A stretch of DNA of 64,000 nucleotides, taken from NCBI GenBank assembly GCA_035772405.1, contig JAYKKM010000179.1:5001-69000 (forward strand), in the 5' to 3' direction. This stretch comes from Chrysogorgia sp. JL179-B06. Taxonomy: Eukaryota > Cnidaria > Anthozoa > Scleralcyonacea > Chrysogorgiidae. The notes under the pieces were generated by a model. That model searched no databases and was not told the DNA's origin. It worked only from the letters and a program-made list of their open reading frames with translations. Positions 1 through 11,649 of the stretch are shown here, piece after piece. The position numbers were made by a program, and so were the translations under genes. Positions within the stretch are counted from its first letter, which is position 1, and the number at the start of each line of letters is the position of its first letter.

Positions 1-478
1 TAGTTTACTACGTTTACTACGTTTACTACGTTTACTACATTTACTACGTTTACTACGTTTACTACGTTTACTACGTTTACGTAGTTTACTACGTTTACTA
101 CGTTTACTACATTTACTACATTTACTACGTTTACTACGTTTACTACATTTACTAGTTTACGTACGTTTACTACGTTTACTACATTTACTACGTTTACTAC
201 GTTTACTACGTTTACTACGTTTACTACGTTTACTACATTTACTACTTTTACTACGTTTACTACGTTTTACTACGTTTACTACGTTTAGTAAATTTACTAA
301 ATTTACTACGTTTACTAGTTTAGTAACATTTACTACGTTTACTACGTTTACTACGTTTACTACGTTTACTACGTTTACTACGTTTACTACGTTTACTACG
401 TTTACTACGTTTACTACATTTAACGTTTACTACATTTACTACGTTTACTACGTTTACTAGTTTAAAACGTTAGTAAAC
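1..478. repeat. 9-bp minisatellite (TTTACTACG)n
   Basis: The unit TTTACTACG, with the common variant TTTACTACA and a few slipped copies, repeats about 50 times from the window edge to about 478. It probably continues to the left. Because 9 is a multiple of 3 the reading pattern is periodic, but frequent TAG and TAA variants close the frames, so it does not look coding. Confidence 0.95.
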
Positions 479-744
479 AAAGAAGTGGTAAACATAGCAA
501 GTATAGTAAGCTAGCCTTCCGGCGGTTGGCATGTCGCCGAGGGGGATTCTGGGCTTACCTCCTTAGCGTGGTAATCGTGTGCGAAATTTCATGTAGCGCA
601 GGTATCTTCGGGCGTAATGATAGGTTCGCGCTTAAACTTCCCTGAAATTATTTGGTGGGTTGGACTCCCCAGTACCACCTCCGCGGCCATTAGACTTGTA
701 GAACGTTTCTAATAAAAGTAACTATTATTTGTTGTTTATGGCAG
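479..744 (+). other. Noncoding stretch, probable 3' end of an intron
   Basis: No gene is seen here. The last bases before 745 are a pyrimidine-rich run ending in GCAG, a plausible splice acceptor for the exon that follows. Any upstream exon of the ferritin-like gene would lie to the left, where only the minisatellite is visible. Confidence 0.4.
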
Positions 745-2330
745 ACCACAGAAGGAAATAATGATTGTACCGAAATCGTTCTGGCGGAAGATAAAAATGG
801 TATTAATATTCATCCAATGTCAAGATGGCTGTCTCGTACTGAGTACAACAAAAACGTAAATATGAAATTGTTCGCGACGGTTTTTGGAGCAATCCCGACA
901 ATTGAGATCGATGTTAAGATGCATGAATCAGAGATTATCTACAAAACGTAGCAAAAATTCACCAAAGTTAAAGGACCCTACCGTTACTCCATTATCCGAT
1001 GGTATTTACAATATTGAAATTGAGCCTGTTGATCCTCAGAACGTTCGACAATACATAGATGGAGAAGTGTACGCATTTGAGTATGTTTACAATAATAATA
1101 GTTGGGAAACTGATCGCTTGGTAGCAATAAACTCAGCCGTAGTAGTGTTGGTGTGGGACAAATTTACAATACCAGACCAACCTAACTGGATAAGGCACAT
1201 TCAACCAATTTTTCAACAATTTGCAAATCTGTATCCTGTAATGAAAATAAATTTCATGGACCTTGGAAACTACTATGATGTGACTGACGCGAAAAACAAA
1301 TTCCATATATTAAAAACGATGCAACTTGATAGAAATGACCCTAATTTCATGCCTGTAACACGTGACCTGTCACCAATGAAGACTAGGATGATTATAAAAT
1401 GGTTATGTACCAAACATCAGGAAAATTCACACGTTGGAATAACAGTAGACACATTACGTCATTTATTACAGATTGCCCTGCAGTTAGAACATGCCACAAT
1501 CCCACCTTACCTGAATGGCTACCTTTCCATCAAATCAGGTCAGAATCAAGAGGTTAATATTAAAAGATATAGTGATACAAGAAATGTTTCATTTAACTCA
1601 AGTTGCAAACATTTTGAATGCAATTGATGGGAATCCAGATTTGGTGAGGAAAGATTTCATCCCCTCCTATCCCAGTTATCTCCCGGGAGGAATTCAACCG
1701 AATGTAAAAATCAGTATTAATAAAATTTCGATGAAACAGATTGAAGATGTCTACATGGAAATTGAAAAACCTTTTCACGAGCTCGAACAACACGGAATCT
1801 TGGAGTATATTATGAACTTAAAGACGCTGAAAGATGATAAAGGTGCCCAATCAGACTTCGAGGACATATGCAATAAACACCTTGAACGCTTGTACGAGGA
1901 AAATCCTGAAGAAAACAAAATTGAAACCAATTACAACACAATTGGACAGTTATATAAAGCAATCATTTTGGTCCTAGCGAAACTTACAACGTGTGGGAAA
2001 TATAATGATATATTTTCAACGAAGAGACCTCAACTTGTATTCCCTGCGAGTGCGTTTAAATTGGTTGAAGTGACTAACTTTAAAACGGCTTTGGAAGGTC
2101 TACAGACGATTATTGAGCAAGGCGAAGGCTCTTCACCTTGTAACCCCATGCAGAACAATAACGGTGAAACGATATCACACTATTTCCAATTTTCATCGAT
2201 AATTCACAAACGGGCTGTGCAGACATTTACAACAATACAATCTGATAACCTCAAAACACAAAATGATGACCCGATGCTTGCTGCTCGTACTGCAACTTAT
2301 AAGAAGCAACAAGAAGTAAGTAGAGTGTAA
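745..2330 (+). pseudogene. Ferritin-like (VioB-type) domain protein, frameshifted copy
   Basis: Three consecutive reading frames together read as one protein. Frame 1 (745-951) contains LFATVFGAIPTIEI, frame 2 (about 950-1550) contains LRHLLQIALQLEHATIPPYL, and frame 3 (about 1550-2330) contains EMFHLTQVANILNAIDGNP and PGGIQPNV. The last two frames match the ferritin-like fold of the VioB/iminophenylpyruvate dimer synthase group (Pfam Ferritin-like, PF12902), including the helix pair LEHAT...EMFHL that supplies carboxylate and histidine metal ligands. Family members bind iron and have been studied mainly in bacteria; the role in this animal is unknown. Both frame changes go the same way (+1), at about 930-950 and about 1545-1555, and neither site has splice signals. 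It is therefore a pseudogene or carries two assembly errors. The start codon was not found and the exon seems to begin at a splice acceptor at 744/745. The stop is TAA at 2328-2330. Confidence 0.7.
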
Positions 2331-2445
2331 TCCACACTAACTCGCGAAACTAGTCCCACAAACTCTAACTCTAACCTATATTCTTGGCTGCCGTGGGAAA
2401 CGCTGACCCTGGGTAACTCGAGCCAGTATGATTTCCGAGTTCCGC

Positions 2446-3005
2446 TTAAAGTGCCACTACGATCAAATTTTTACCTATCGATATTTTTACGTATTTTTAA
2501 AGCAGAGCTGCTAAATATTACTTGGTCGAAACCGTTTTGCGATTCGACGATGTCAAGTATTATTTTTCTTACTCCGAATCTGGAGTTGTTATGTCCGCCA
2601 TTAATCGTTCATGTTCTTGACCAGCGTAACGAAGTGACGTCAGATTTTCAACGCGAAGACTCCAAGTGGCTAATTCCTCAAGTAAATCAAGGTCGTTTTT
2701 TTCAAAGGCTGGACATTTCATCTACTTCTCGAAAAAAAACAAGAAAACAAATAACCTCGACCGAAATTCATCGTATAGCATTGAGAATCTGACGTCACAA
2801 ACAATATTATCTTTTGAAATTGCGGGCTCAGTTGGAACACGTTTTTAGTAATGGTGGCCTAAATAATAGTGATTTCAGAGCTCAAAACACTTACTTCAAA
2901 ATACCATTTTTTAGTTTTTGATGATCACTTTCGATCCTGAAATAGTATTCTATGCTAAATAAAATCTAAAAGACGGGGTGAATTTTCATCGTAGTGGCAC
3001 TTTAA
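2446..3005. mobile_element. TTAA-flanked MITE A
   Basis: The left end TTAAAGTGCCACTACGAT is matched inverted at the right end (ATCGTAGTGGCACTTTAA), with TTAA at 2446-2449 and 3002-3005. CRE-type octamers TGACGTCA lie at 2635 and 2790. There is no coding capacity. The TTAA duplication and TIRs resemble piggyBac or Kolobok nonautonomous elements; the superfamily is inferred. Confidence 0.85.
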
Positions 3006-3281
3006 AGGTTTCTACACACGAGGCGACAAATCGCGGGGTCATGTTGCGGCGACATTTCCCTGTCGACGACACACGAGGGAACATGTCAGAGAAAGTAAAG
3101 GAAAATAAAATAACGTTCTTTGATTGGTTTCTTTTAATTTTGTCGCAGGGACTAGTTGCTGTTTATGCGATGGGACATGTTGCGCGCACAACATTATGTC
3201 CCCACGACAAGATTTCGCATGGTGCAACATGTCCCCGCAATACGTCCAAGCGATTTTTCGCCTCGTGTGTAGGAACCTTAA
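3002..3281. mobile_element. TTAA-flanked MITE C, sharing both TTAA sites with its neighbours
   Basis: The left end TTAAAGGTTTCTACACACG and the right end CGTGTGTAGGAACCTTAA are inverted copies, continuing into AGGCGACAAATCGC and its complement for a TIR of about 33 bp. Its left TTAA (3002-3005) is the right TTAA of MITE A, and its right TTAA (3278-3281) is the left TTAA of MITE B. Open frames across it are shadows without recognised homology. Confidence 0.85.
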
Positions 3282-3786
3282 AGGACACTGCACCCCCAAA
3301 ACAAGTGTTGCTTAAATAAAAGTTCTTTGTCGCCTTACATGAGAAAGGATATTAGTTTTCATCTAATCGTTTTAGTTTTAGAGAAATTTGGCTTTGTTTG
3401 TCGAATTTTTGTAAATTGAAGGCCGGTCGCATCATTAATTTTTGACGTCATTGAGTGATGAAACACTTTGAAAAGAAATCCTTCACAATAATGTGAATAG
3501 AAATCCGGCACAATAGACTAAGACCACGTTATGTTGTAATGATATTGTAAAGGTTTTTTTGTGTAGTGTTTGTATGACTCAATGACGTCAAAAATTAATG
3601 GGAGCGACCGCATTGCCCACAATCAGCACAGAAATGGCACCCTTCAATTTACAAAAATACGATAAACAAAGCCAAATTTCTCTCAAACTAGAAAGATTAG
3701 AAGAAAACTAATACCCGTTCTCATGTAATGCGACAAAGAACTTTCCTTTGAGCAACACTTGTTTTTTGGGTGAAGTATCCCTTTAA
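3278..3786. mobile_element. TTAA-flanked foldback MITE B
   Basis: This is almost a full palindrome. The left arm begins TTAAAGGACACTGCACCCCC and the right arm ends GGGTGAAGTATCCCTTTAA, with long stretches such as AACAAAGCCAAATTTCTCT pairing between arms of about 150 bp. TGACGTCA occurs symmetrically at 3443 and 3583, next to ATTAATTTTTGACG and its complement. It is noncoding. Confidence 0.88.
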
Positions 3787-4204
3787 ACCTATCTAGACTG
3801 GGAGCATTTTAAATGCAGATATCTCAATAACGGTGACAGCTATGAACTGTAACATTTCACGACATTTGCTAGAAATACATAGTCAGTATAAGCAGAAAAA
3901 ATGGTGAAAACATAGTGTGTGGAAAAATGTTATAGAGTATTCCGGAACACCTACTAACACTGAATTTCGACAATGCATTTTCGTATAAAAAAAATAAAAA
4001 CATCGATTAAGATAAATCTATTTATTGATATAATAACTTATGTACGTTAACAGAACAGCAAGAAATAATCCTGAACATTTGTTTGGAAATGCTTCAAATC
4101 CGAGTTTTTGACGACCGATGACGTCATTTGTTGCCATGTCAACAAAAGTGTAACGTACATTCAGTTTTACTATACCATCAACCTGTGAAAATTTAATTGG
4201 CAAT
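3787..4204. other. No gene recognised
   Basis: AT-rich sequence with one CRE-type octamer at 4119. The short antisense open frame at 4018-4203 has no recognisable features. Confidence 0.5.
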
Positions 4205-4480
4205 AACCGTTTTTAATTCTGAAAACAGATTTTTTAATTACCATGCCTAAATACATAACACACGTGTCTACTATATACGAGAACGTGCATACCCTTCTTA
4301 AAAACCTGTTTATGTACTTTATTATTTTCGACGTTATCTCGATCAATATTTAACAGTTTTGAATTCTGAAACCAGATTTGGAATTACAATGTCTAAATAC
4401 ATAACATACGTGCCTATTATATTGTGCGAACGTGCATACCCTTCGTAAAAACCAATTTATGTACTTCTTTAGATCACAAA
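4205..4480. repeat. 147-bp direct repeat, two units
   Basis: Two units of about 147 bp lie head to tail. Landmarks are AATTCTGAA at 4215 and 4362, followed in each by CTAAATACATAACA and by CGTGCATACCCTTC. A related copy with the same landmarks lies at 28.68-28.93 kb, so the unit is dispersed as well as tandem. Confidence 0.75.
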
Positions 4481-4556
4481 TCCGTTATTGGCGGCTTCCC
4501 TTTTCTGCCAGGCCCAAATATTGTCCGATTCAAACGGATCACCCAAACCGACTTTT

Positions 4557-5009
4557 TACTTCCTTATAAGGAGTTTTTGAGAGTTTTACATAATTGTAAT
4601 CTTTGGGTTCTACAAAGAAGAAATGTAATATATCTTGTTGTTTGAAAATTTCATCTTCATGCATTTTCCTCCTGCTAAATTGTTGCTTTACAATTCGCAG
4701 GAAATGACGTCAAAGCAGGGACACGCGAAGTCATTACACACTCGTTCAACAGTGCGATAACAAATTCGCTCAATTCCCACTTTCATTGTAATGTAACTGC
4801 TGAATCAATGTGCAATGTTTTTGCGCGTGGCCCTGTTTTGGAACGTGAATTTTCCTGTGAAATAGAGTAAATCAGCTATCTCTTTAGCAGGGGAAAAAGG
4901 GTATGAAGATGAAAATTTTCGCAGAACAAGATATTTTACAATTCTTGTCAAGAGATTCCAAAGATTACAAATATGTAAAATTCCCCAAACCCCGGGATAG
5001 GCACTTTAA
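4557..5009. mobile_element. TTAA-type MITE M, left end degraded
   Basis: The right end GGGATAGGCACTTTAA (TTAA 5006-5009) matches the ends of the elements at 12.3-14.8 kb and 53.1 kb. The arms pair through ACAT-TTGTAATCTTTGG and TTTTCATCTTCAT on the left and their complements on the right. The left TTAA is not preserved. TGACGTCA lies at 4705. It is noncoding. Confidence 0.65.
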
Positions 5010-5059
5010 AATATATACCAGTCAATTTTTCAGATATACCTGGAAACCTAAAAATTTCG

Positions 5060-5400
5060 GAAACCTTGAAATTGTTTAGAAATTTCTGCTCGCGATTGTA
5101 AAATCTGGCCAAACCTTATGTCTGCAGACCAAACCTCAACGAAGGCACGCTTAATTTTTCATCCGATACCTGGAACTCTTTGGGACATTTCCCTGCGTGA
5201 ATCAACAACGCTGACTGTTTTCAAACAAGGACTCGTTGAAAGCTGTTTTTTAATACTGATATTTTACCGTTTTTTCTGATATTTTCCCTTTTTTTACTGA
5301 TATGTTTTACCATTTGTTATTACTTTTTAAATTGTAGGACCTATCTGTAAACCACCAACCGGTGACGATGGTTTCCTCATTAAAAGATTATTTTCAATTC
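5060..5400 (+). mobile_element. LINE 3' end fragment
   Basis: In two frames the sequence reads the usual LINE ORF2 tail: DTWNSL, then after a frame break RESTTLTVFKQGLVESCF. An AT-rich 3' untranslated tail ends near AAAAGATTATTTTCAATTCA. This is the WNSLP...FK tail typical of CR1/Jockey-like and related LINEs. It is 5'-truncated and inactive. Confidence 0.6.
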
Positions 5401-5974
5401 AATATTTTTTTAATTAGTCCAAAATGGGGTCGTTAAGCCCACCAATCCAGCCTCCCTAGATCATCTCCTAAGTTGAAAATTTTGGTTTGCTTTATCTGAT
5501 TGTATAGCTGAGCTCTATCTTATTTTTCCAGATGTGCAAGGGAAAATTACGACTACTTTGGAAGGGAAATACCTTTTTATGAAGAAGGTGTTTGGTGGCC
5601 AATTGGTTTTTGATCTCTAAACATGTCAAAAATACAAAGATGGTAGCAGAAGCATATTAACGTGGCGATTTGATCAATCATGTCAATGAAATGTAAGATT
5701 CAAGATTGTTGCCAACCTTGCAGACTGTGTTTGATGGGAAACACAGCTCGTTTTGACGACGCCGTTGGTAATTATGAAAGTCATTGATGGTCATATGGTA
5801 ACAGAGGTTCGGTAACAAACACCAATTGGAGGATGATGGGTGCATCCAAATGTTGTGCCCAAATGCTGGTCCAACTTTACGTTTTATGGAACTAACAAGA
5901 AGCTCGTGCTAGCACATTTTTTCGTCAGGGAAAATGGCGATGGGATCGGGCGGTCACAGTTTCTGTTTTGATAT
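5401..5974. other. No gene recognised; one short exon-like stretch
   Basis: At 5531-5619 a TTTTTCCAG acceptor-like site precedes a short open stretch (DVQGKITTTLEGKYLF and onward) that ends in TAA. It has no recognised family and no donor was identified, so it may be chance. Confidence 0.3.
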
Positions 5975-6290
5975 GATCATTTATGTAGTGTTTGTTCCTA
6001 TGGTCTATTTTACTTTGTCGACGTAGGCTTTGTTCCTGAAGTTTATTTTACTTTGTTGATCGTATATGATAATTTGATATCATGATAATTTGTGTAGGCT
6101 TTATGTTCCTAAGTTTAATTTGACTTTGTTGTCGTATATGATAATTTGATATGATAATTTGATATGATAATTTGTGTAGGCTTTGTTGCTAATTTTTATT
6201 TTACTTTGTCGACGTGTAATGATAATTTTGATATGAATAAATTTTGTAGACTTTGTTCCTGTCTTTGTTGACGTGAAATAATGAATAAAG
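5975..6290. repeat. Degenerate tandem repeat, about 75-80 bp unit
   Basis: About four units, each with TTGTGTAGGCTTTGTTCCT followed by TTATTTTACTTTGT(C/T)GACG and then copies of TATGATAATTTGA. Some units carry extra copies of the short sub-repeat TGATAATTTGATA. Open frames here are a result of the repetition. Confidence 0.75.
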
Positions 6291-6708
6291 GTATTCAACG
6301 TCTTTAAATAAATGTTTTCGAACAAAATGTGCATTCATGGGTAAACCAGGACTTAATTGAAAAGAGATACTTGCAGAAAAGAGATGCGTGCAGTTATGGA
6401 TCAAAGTATTTCTGCGAAACAGACGTTTGCACGGGTCATGTAGTTAAGTAATAGAAAACATTTTCCCTTGTTTTCCATAGAGTTCTAGAAACACGAGTGG
6501 AAGGTTTTGGGGAGAACGAGAGATGGCAGTGGTTTCCACCGCTATTTTAGTTCTCGCAAACTTTCACAAGTGTTTTCTATAACGTAATGGGAACGCGGAA
6601 AATGTTTTCCATTTCTTTTATTTAGTTTTAGTTTAGTGTAGTTTATTAGATTTATATCACTAGAAGGCCCAATTATTAGGTGGGTTTCCGTTGAGGGCCT
6701 ACGATTTA

Positions 6709-7613
6709 AGCCTAGTTCACAACGAGCTAAGTTTTCTTTGGCAATTTGAGACAGTGTTATTTGCTCGTGTGGAATGAGGAAATGTATGACAAGTTTTCCT
6801 CTTTTGAACAAGGGAAACTCTGTCCAGGAAAAACTTGTCCAATGTTCAAAAATCTGATTCCAAAATCTGATTGTAAAACCTCATACCCAGTTCCTGTTTA
6901 TTTGTGCGCATTTTTGCTAAACAATCATGGCGGGCGTTCGTTTTAGGAGCGCGCGATGCGAAGGCGGTTGTATCAGCAGGATAGGATTCGTTGGATAAAC
7001 AAAGCAACTCCACCCAAAAATCCCCTCACTTCTTTAAGAATCGCTTCAAACCCGAGAAAGCTTATGTGAAACAATCAAAATAAAGATAAGATATGATTGC
7101 TTTATGATAGGAAAAAGAAAACAATATAATGTAGTGTACAATTGTTATGTAGTAACTAACAATCTTCTACGGCCGGTATCACGCAGTTCTCGCACAAAGC
7201 TTCTACAATCGCAAATCCTTGTAAATGTCTGCGGTTCTCAGTGCGACCAGGGACGAACCCACCACCATACGTCGTTTGGCGCCTAGTTGTTTCCTCATGG
7301 TACATTAATTAAAATGGCACTTAGGCCACAGGCCCTAAAAAACCTAAAAACCGTTTTCCCCCTCGATATTGGTATAAAAAAAAAAAAAAAAAAAACATTT
7401 ATAGAACTCGTTCTTCTCCGTTGAGCCACGAAGAAACTTGTCAAAGGGAAATTATTTCACCAAAACTCATTGTTTGAACTCGTTCACAAACTGACGGGCA
7501 AATTAAAAATTGACAAGGAAGATTTGTCAAGGAAAAATTCTTAACCATATACACGAGTAAGTTTAATTGGCAAGAATATTTGCCAAAGAAATACTTGCTT
7601 GTGTAAACTGGGC
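6709..7613. mobile_element. Nonautonomous TIR element
   Basis: The left end CCTAGTTCACAACGAGC, continuing into AGTTTTCTTTGGCAA, is inverted at the right end (TTTGCCAAAGAAATACTTGC and TGTAAACTGGGCC). The interior holds no recognisable gene and includes a long A tract near 7380. No target duplication was clear. Confidence 0.6.
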
Positions 7614-7894
7614 CGTTATCCGAGAAGGTCGTTATCCGAGTATTACAAAAGGCAGCACTTTTCTACATCAATTCATTTTTAAGACCCCCCCCCCCTGAGT
7701 GGAGGTCCGACTTTATTCTAAACATAGGAAGAGAACAACTTCGAAAGCGTAGGCTACTTTACTTGTTCTCTTTAACACATTTACATCCAATCTGCACCTT
7801 TAGTAATAAAAATATCAACTTGTATCTAATTACTTAATCTACATGTAAATTAATATCTCAAAAATAGTGGTGAAATAAAATTTTGAACTTGGAT

Positions 7895-8934
7895 GGACGA
7901 ACGGAGGAAATTTATTTAAACCCGGTAGTTCTATCAGACATTCAAAATTTACATAGATTAAAATTCCTAAATCTGATCTATCTAGAAGCCGTGTAAAAAA
8001 ACAAATAAACTATAAACTAATTATATTTACAAAGTTTTTTTTGGATCATAGGAATACTTAATGTTATCAATGCAGAAAATTTTGGTTTTTTAATTCCATT
8101 TTTAAATTTAGATAAGATTCATTCTTCATTTTTTAGAGAATTTGGTAAAGAGTTCAAATCATGGAACCCAGACACTGACAAAACTCATTTTGTAGAATTC
8201 TGTTCTAATCTTTGGAATTTGAATGTTTTTATCCGATGATCGTAAATTATAGACCTCCCGTGCTCAACTGTTTATTGAATATTTCGGATAAGTTGAATGG
8301 AGCAACACCCATTGACAATTTTTATGCATCATAATGGCTTGTCTGGCATTTTTCTTTTGTGAGCCAACGATAGCCATCCCAAATCGGAAAAGAGATCACA
8401 CGAGTGGACCAGTGTAGATGGTGCGCTAGTAATGATACGAGCTGCTTGGTTTTGTAACCTTTTGCAGTTTGTCAGCAAGTGTCTGATTCAATACTGTCCC
8501 ATACAACACTACAATAGCCTGAAGTAGGGTTCAACAATTGATGTGGTATATATTTCAATAAGAAGATCTCGGTTAAGAAATGGTTTGATTTTTTCATTAT
8601 ACCTAAACTTGTAGCAACTTTCTTTTTAATACTTTTCTATACGACTTTTTCCTAGTTAGATTTTCCTTTCAATTATTAAGCCCTAAGCATTTAACTTCAT
8701 GGGGACTGGTTTTAGTGAGATGCCCATTAACTGATAGGTCCCATTTTTCTTGTCCAAGAGTAGCTAATCGTTGTCTTGAAACGATCAACATGAAATCAGA
8801 TTTAATGACATTCAGTGTAAGTTTATTAGCGCAAAAGCCATTCTACTAATACTCCCAATGGTCATTTTCTAAACATTGAATTTGATGTTCAGGAATATTA
8901 CAAACCAGATACTGTATAAATTAGTATCATCTGC
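7895..8934 (-). mobile_element. Antisense LINE, 3' segment (after the YADD motif)
   Basis: On the minus strand, from 8934 downward, the sequence reads ADDTNLYS, then ANKLTLNV and KSDFMLIVSRQRLATL, with later frame breaks: the part of a LINE reverse transcriptase just after its catalytic Asp-Asp. Decayed C-terminal sequence and an AT-rich tail follow to about 7895. It is the continuation of the segment at 11650-12297, from which it is separated by an 11-bp-TSD insertion. It is inactive. Confidence 0.8.
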
Positions 8935-11649
8935 AAACCTCGTCCCCAGGGCCTTTCGCGGGTCAAGATGGCGGCGAGGGGCTGGACCAAAACTACCGTT
9001 GATTGGTTGTAGCATTTAATTGCATGAAATGCTCACAACTGTCCCCATTGGTCAATAATTAAATTGTGCGAGAAAAGCAACCTAAACATGGCGTCTAATA
9101 CAGCAGAATTGAAAATGAACATGTTTATCCGAAGAAATACCTACTGATCTACATAAGAGGACTTTGTTTGAGCGCCAACCGAAATTGGAAGCCGGAAGTT
9201 TTGAGCTGCGCGCCAGCGTCCACTTCGGTTCAGTATCCGCTATTCACGCTATATTTTTACAGTTGTGGGAATTGTAGTTTTTAGCATAACCACGAAATAG
9301 GTGAACAAAGCAAAACCCATTTTGACATGGTACATCAATGAAACTACAGAAAAACCTTTAAAAAATGTCGGATAAAAAAATTTGAATCGTAAGTAAATAA
9401 GTTATATTATGAGCGCTATCTATACTAACAAACGGCGATGATTGATTAGGATAAAAATCTGAGATAATAGCAACGATTGGTTGAATATTATACAGTCGAG
9501 TTGATTTATTTAAAAGGGCGGGATGACGTAAATGTGGATAGGGCTGTGCACTTATATTTTTTGGTTTATCATGTTTTATGTATAAATGATGTCATTTTGA
9601 ATATATTTGCTATTTGTGTTACAAGGTTTCTAAAATGTCAACCACTATGAAGGAAAAACGAATTTGAAGGTGAAACAGTAAGGACAACATAGATTAGTGG
9701 CTTTCTATAGAAATAATTGTTAACTGTATCATAAAACTTTGTCCATGATTTGATTAAAGAAACAATTTTTAATAACTCATGTGTTGCTGTCATGTGTATT
9801 TTGGATTCTATATAATAAACCATTGCTGGTTAATTATTAAAACTTTAAATTTCGATTTCTTAGCCCATACTGATCAACCAGGCCAAATCCATAAATTTTT
9901 TCCCTCAAGATCTTAAACAGGTTTTTAGGAACAAAAACAATTAATTTTATATATAAAAAATAGCATATATTTTTCTTCGCAGTAAATTTAAACATTGCTT
10001 TTCTTGTTTGATTTTATGAATGTTTTGATTTTTTGTTTCATATTTTAAATCCTTGAAAATTACAAGCCGCATGGCAATAGCTATTAAATAAGTTCCCTTT
10101 ATTCACCTCCTTCTACTAAAGAAAAAACACCAAATTGCACAGTGTACATGAAAAATAATTACATTGAATCAATTCATTCTACTATATATAATGTACAGCA
10201 TAGCTACATGTATAAGCTATTCACATACATGTAACATTCATCCTCAAACTGTTAATAAATGCATGTAGAATACATTTTGTTTGCAGCAGCACTATTCAAT
10301 AATAAAATATTGCGGCCATCAACCTGTCAACATTGTTTACAGAACTTGACTGAAAACCATGTTTATGGTCTTGATCAAGATAATCACCAAGTATTATAGT
10401 ATGTATGGGTCAGAATGTGCCCATCGGGCATCTTGGGAAGGAAACCATATAGCATCTGGGCGCTTTCTCGATATATGAACAAACCGAAATACAAACCAAT
10501 CCCTAACCCTAAAAACTAACTTGGGTTGATGCTATAATAATTTTATATTTTGGTTTGCCACATATATCGGAGAAAGGGCCAGGATTTGTCTGAATCAAGA
10601 GAGAAGCACAGTAACCCTATCCTCTTCAACCATCAGTGATAGAATGATAGTTCCTACCGGGAAAAATTGATCTATAAAACAGGAAAATGGATAAAGATTT
10701 AAACTGCATGGTTCCTCTAGGGACTACAATCAAACAAAGCTTTCTTGATTTTTAATTTAAAAATAACCACTATCAAAATATATACATGTATACCTACTTA
10801 TATAGTTACTATATTTGTCTATATATTCCTGGTGTGACTGGTTGAACACTATTCACTCACAGAAAATTAGGTTAATGATTTAAATAAATCATTCGTATTC
10901 AAAGGGATGTTTTCTAATTTGGGCATAAATTATTCGCTTACAGCTAAATAAACGCCATTAACATTCAAATATATTTCACAAATACGATCACAAAATTCGA
11001 AATATCTATTTCAAAGACTTAGCACAACATGCAGTTTACAACCTCAAAAATATTTTATAGTTTTCAGATTGTGTGTTAGAACGACTTTCGCCTATCAAAA
11101 TGTTGTCATCTTGTTGGTTTGCTACCATCGAAATTTGAACTCGCAAATTCAGTTTTTCCATACGTTTTTGGGCTAAACAACTAAAAATTGCTCTCCGATG
11201 ACTTCCCGTGTCCTTTTCTTCTCGTGATACAAAAATCGGTCTGATCCGAGAAGAGAAAAAGCCTTTATATACGAAAACTATAATTCCGCAACAGTAAAAT
11301 ATATTTCAGAACACAGTCAGATGTAGCCTCCTTCGCAGGCATCACCGGGTAGTCAGATGCTCTACAGTCAGTCCTCTAATATAGATCAGTGGAACGCCGG
11401 AACACTTATTGGATATTTATCGTCTTTGTGGAAGTGAGAATAAGAGGATGAATTCATGTATTCCATAAGCCAGGTCTCTGGTAAAGTTAGTTAATACGAC
11501 ACGCTCGATGTTCATATCGGGAAAAAGAGTCTCTCATGATTACACAGTAGACAAACTAGCGGGAAAATTTTGGTTCAGCCTTTGCCAGGGCCTTCGCTCG
11601 CCTCGCCCGCCATCTTGCCTCGCACCGCGAAGGCCCTGGGGACGAGGTT
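8935..11649. mobile_element. 2.7-kb nonautonomous TIR element E with an 11-bp target duplication
   Basis: The ends are inverted copies: AACCTCGTCCCCAGGGCC with CAAGATGGCGG on the left, and CCGCCATCTTG with GGCCCTGGGGACGAGGTT on the right. The flanks are GTATCATCTGC (8924-8934) and GTTTCATCTGC (11650-11660), an 11-bp duplication with one mismatch. The host LINE reads in register across the site, which confirms the boundaries. The interior is AT-rich with no gene recognised, so transposase would be supplied in trans. The superfamily is unassigned; 9-11 bp duplications occur among Mutator-like elements. Confidence 0.85.

Noticed and set aside
1..478. Short regular repeat considered as a CRISPR array
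   Set aside because: There are no spacers; it is a pure 9-bp tandem repeat in a eukaryotic context.
2978..3319. Plus-strand frame of 113 codons
   Set aside because: It crosses the boundaries of two TTAA MITEs and is open only by chance; an antisense frame overlaps it.
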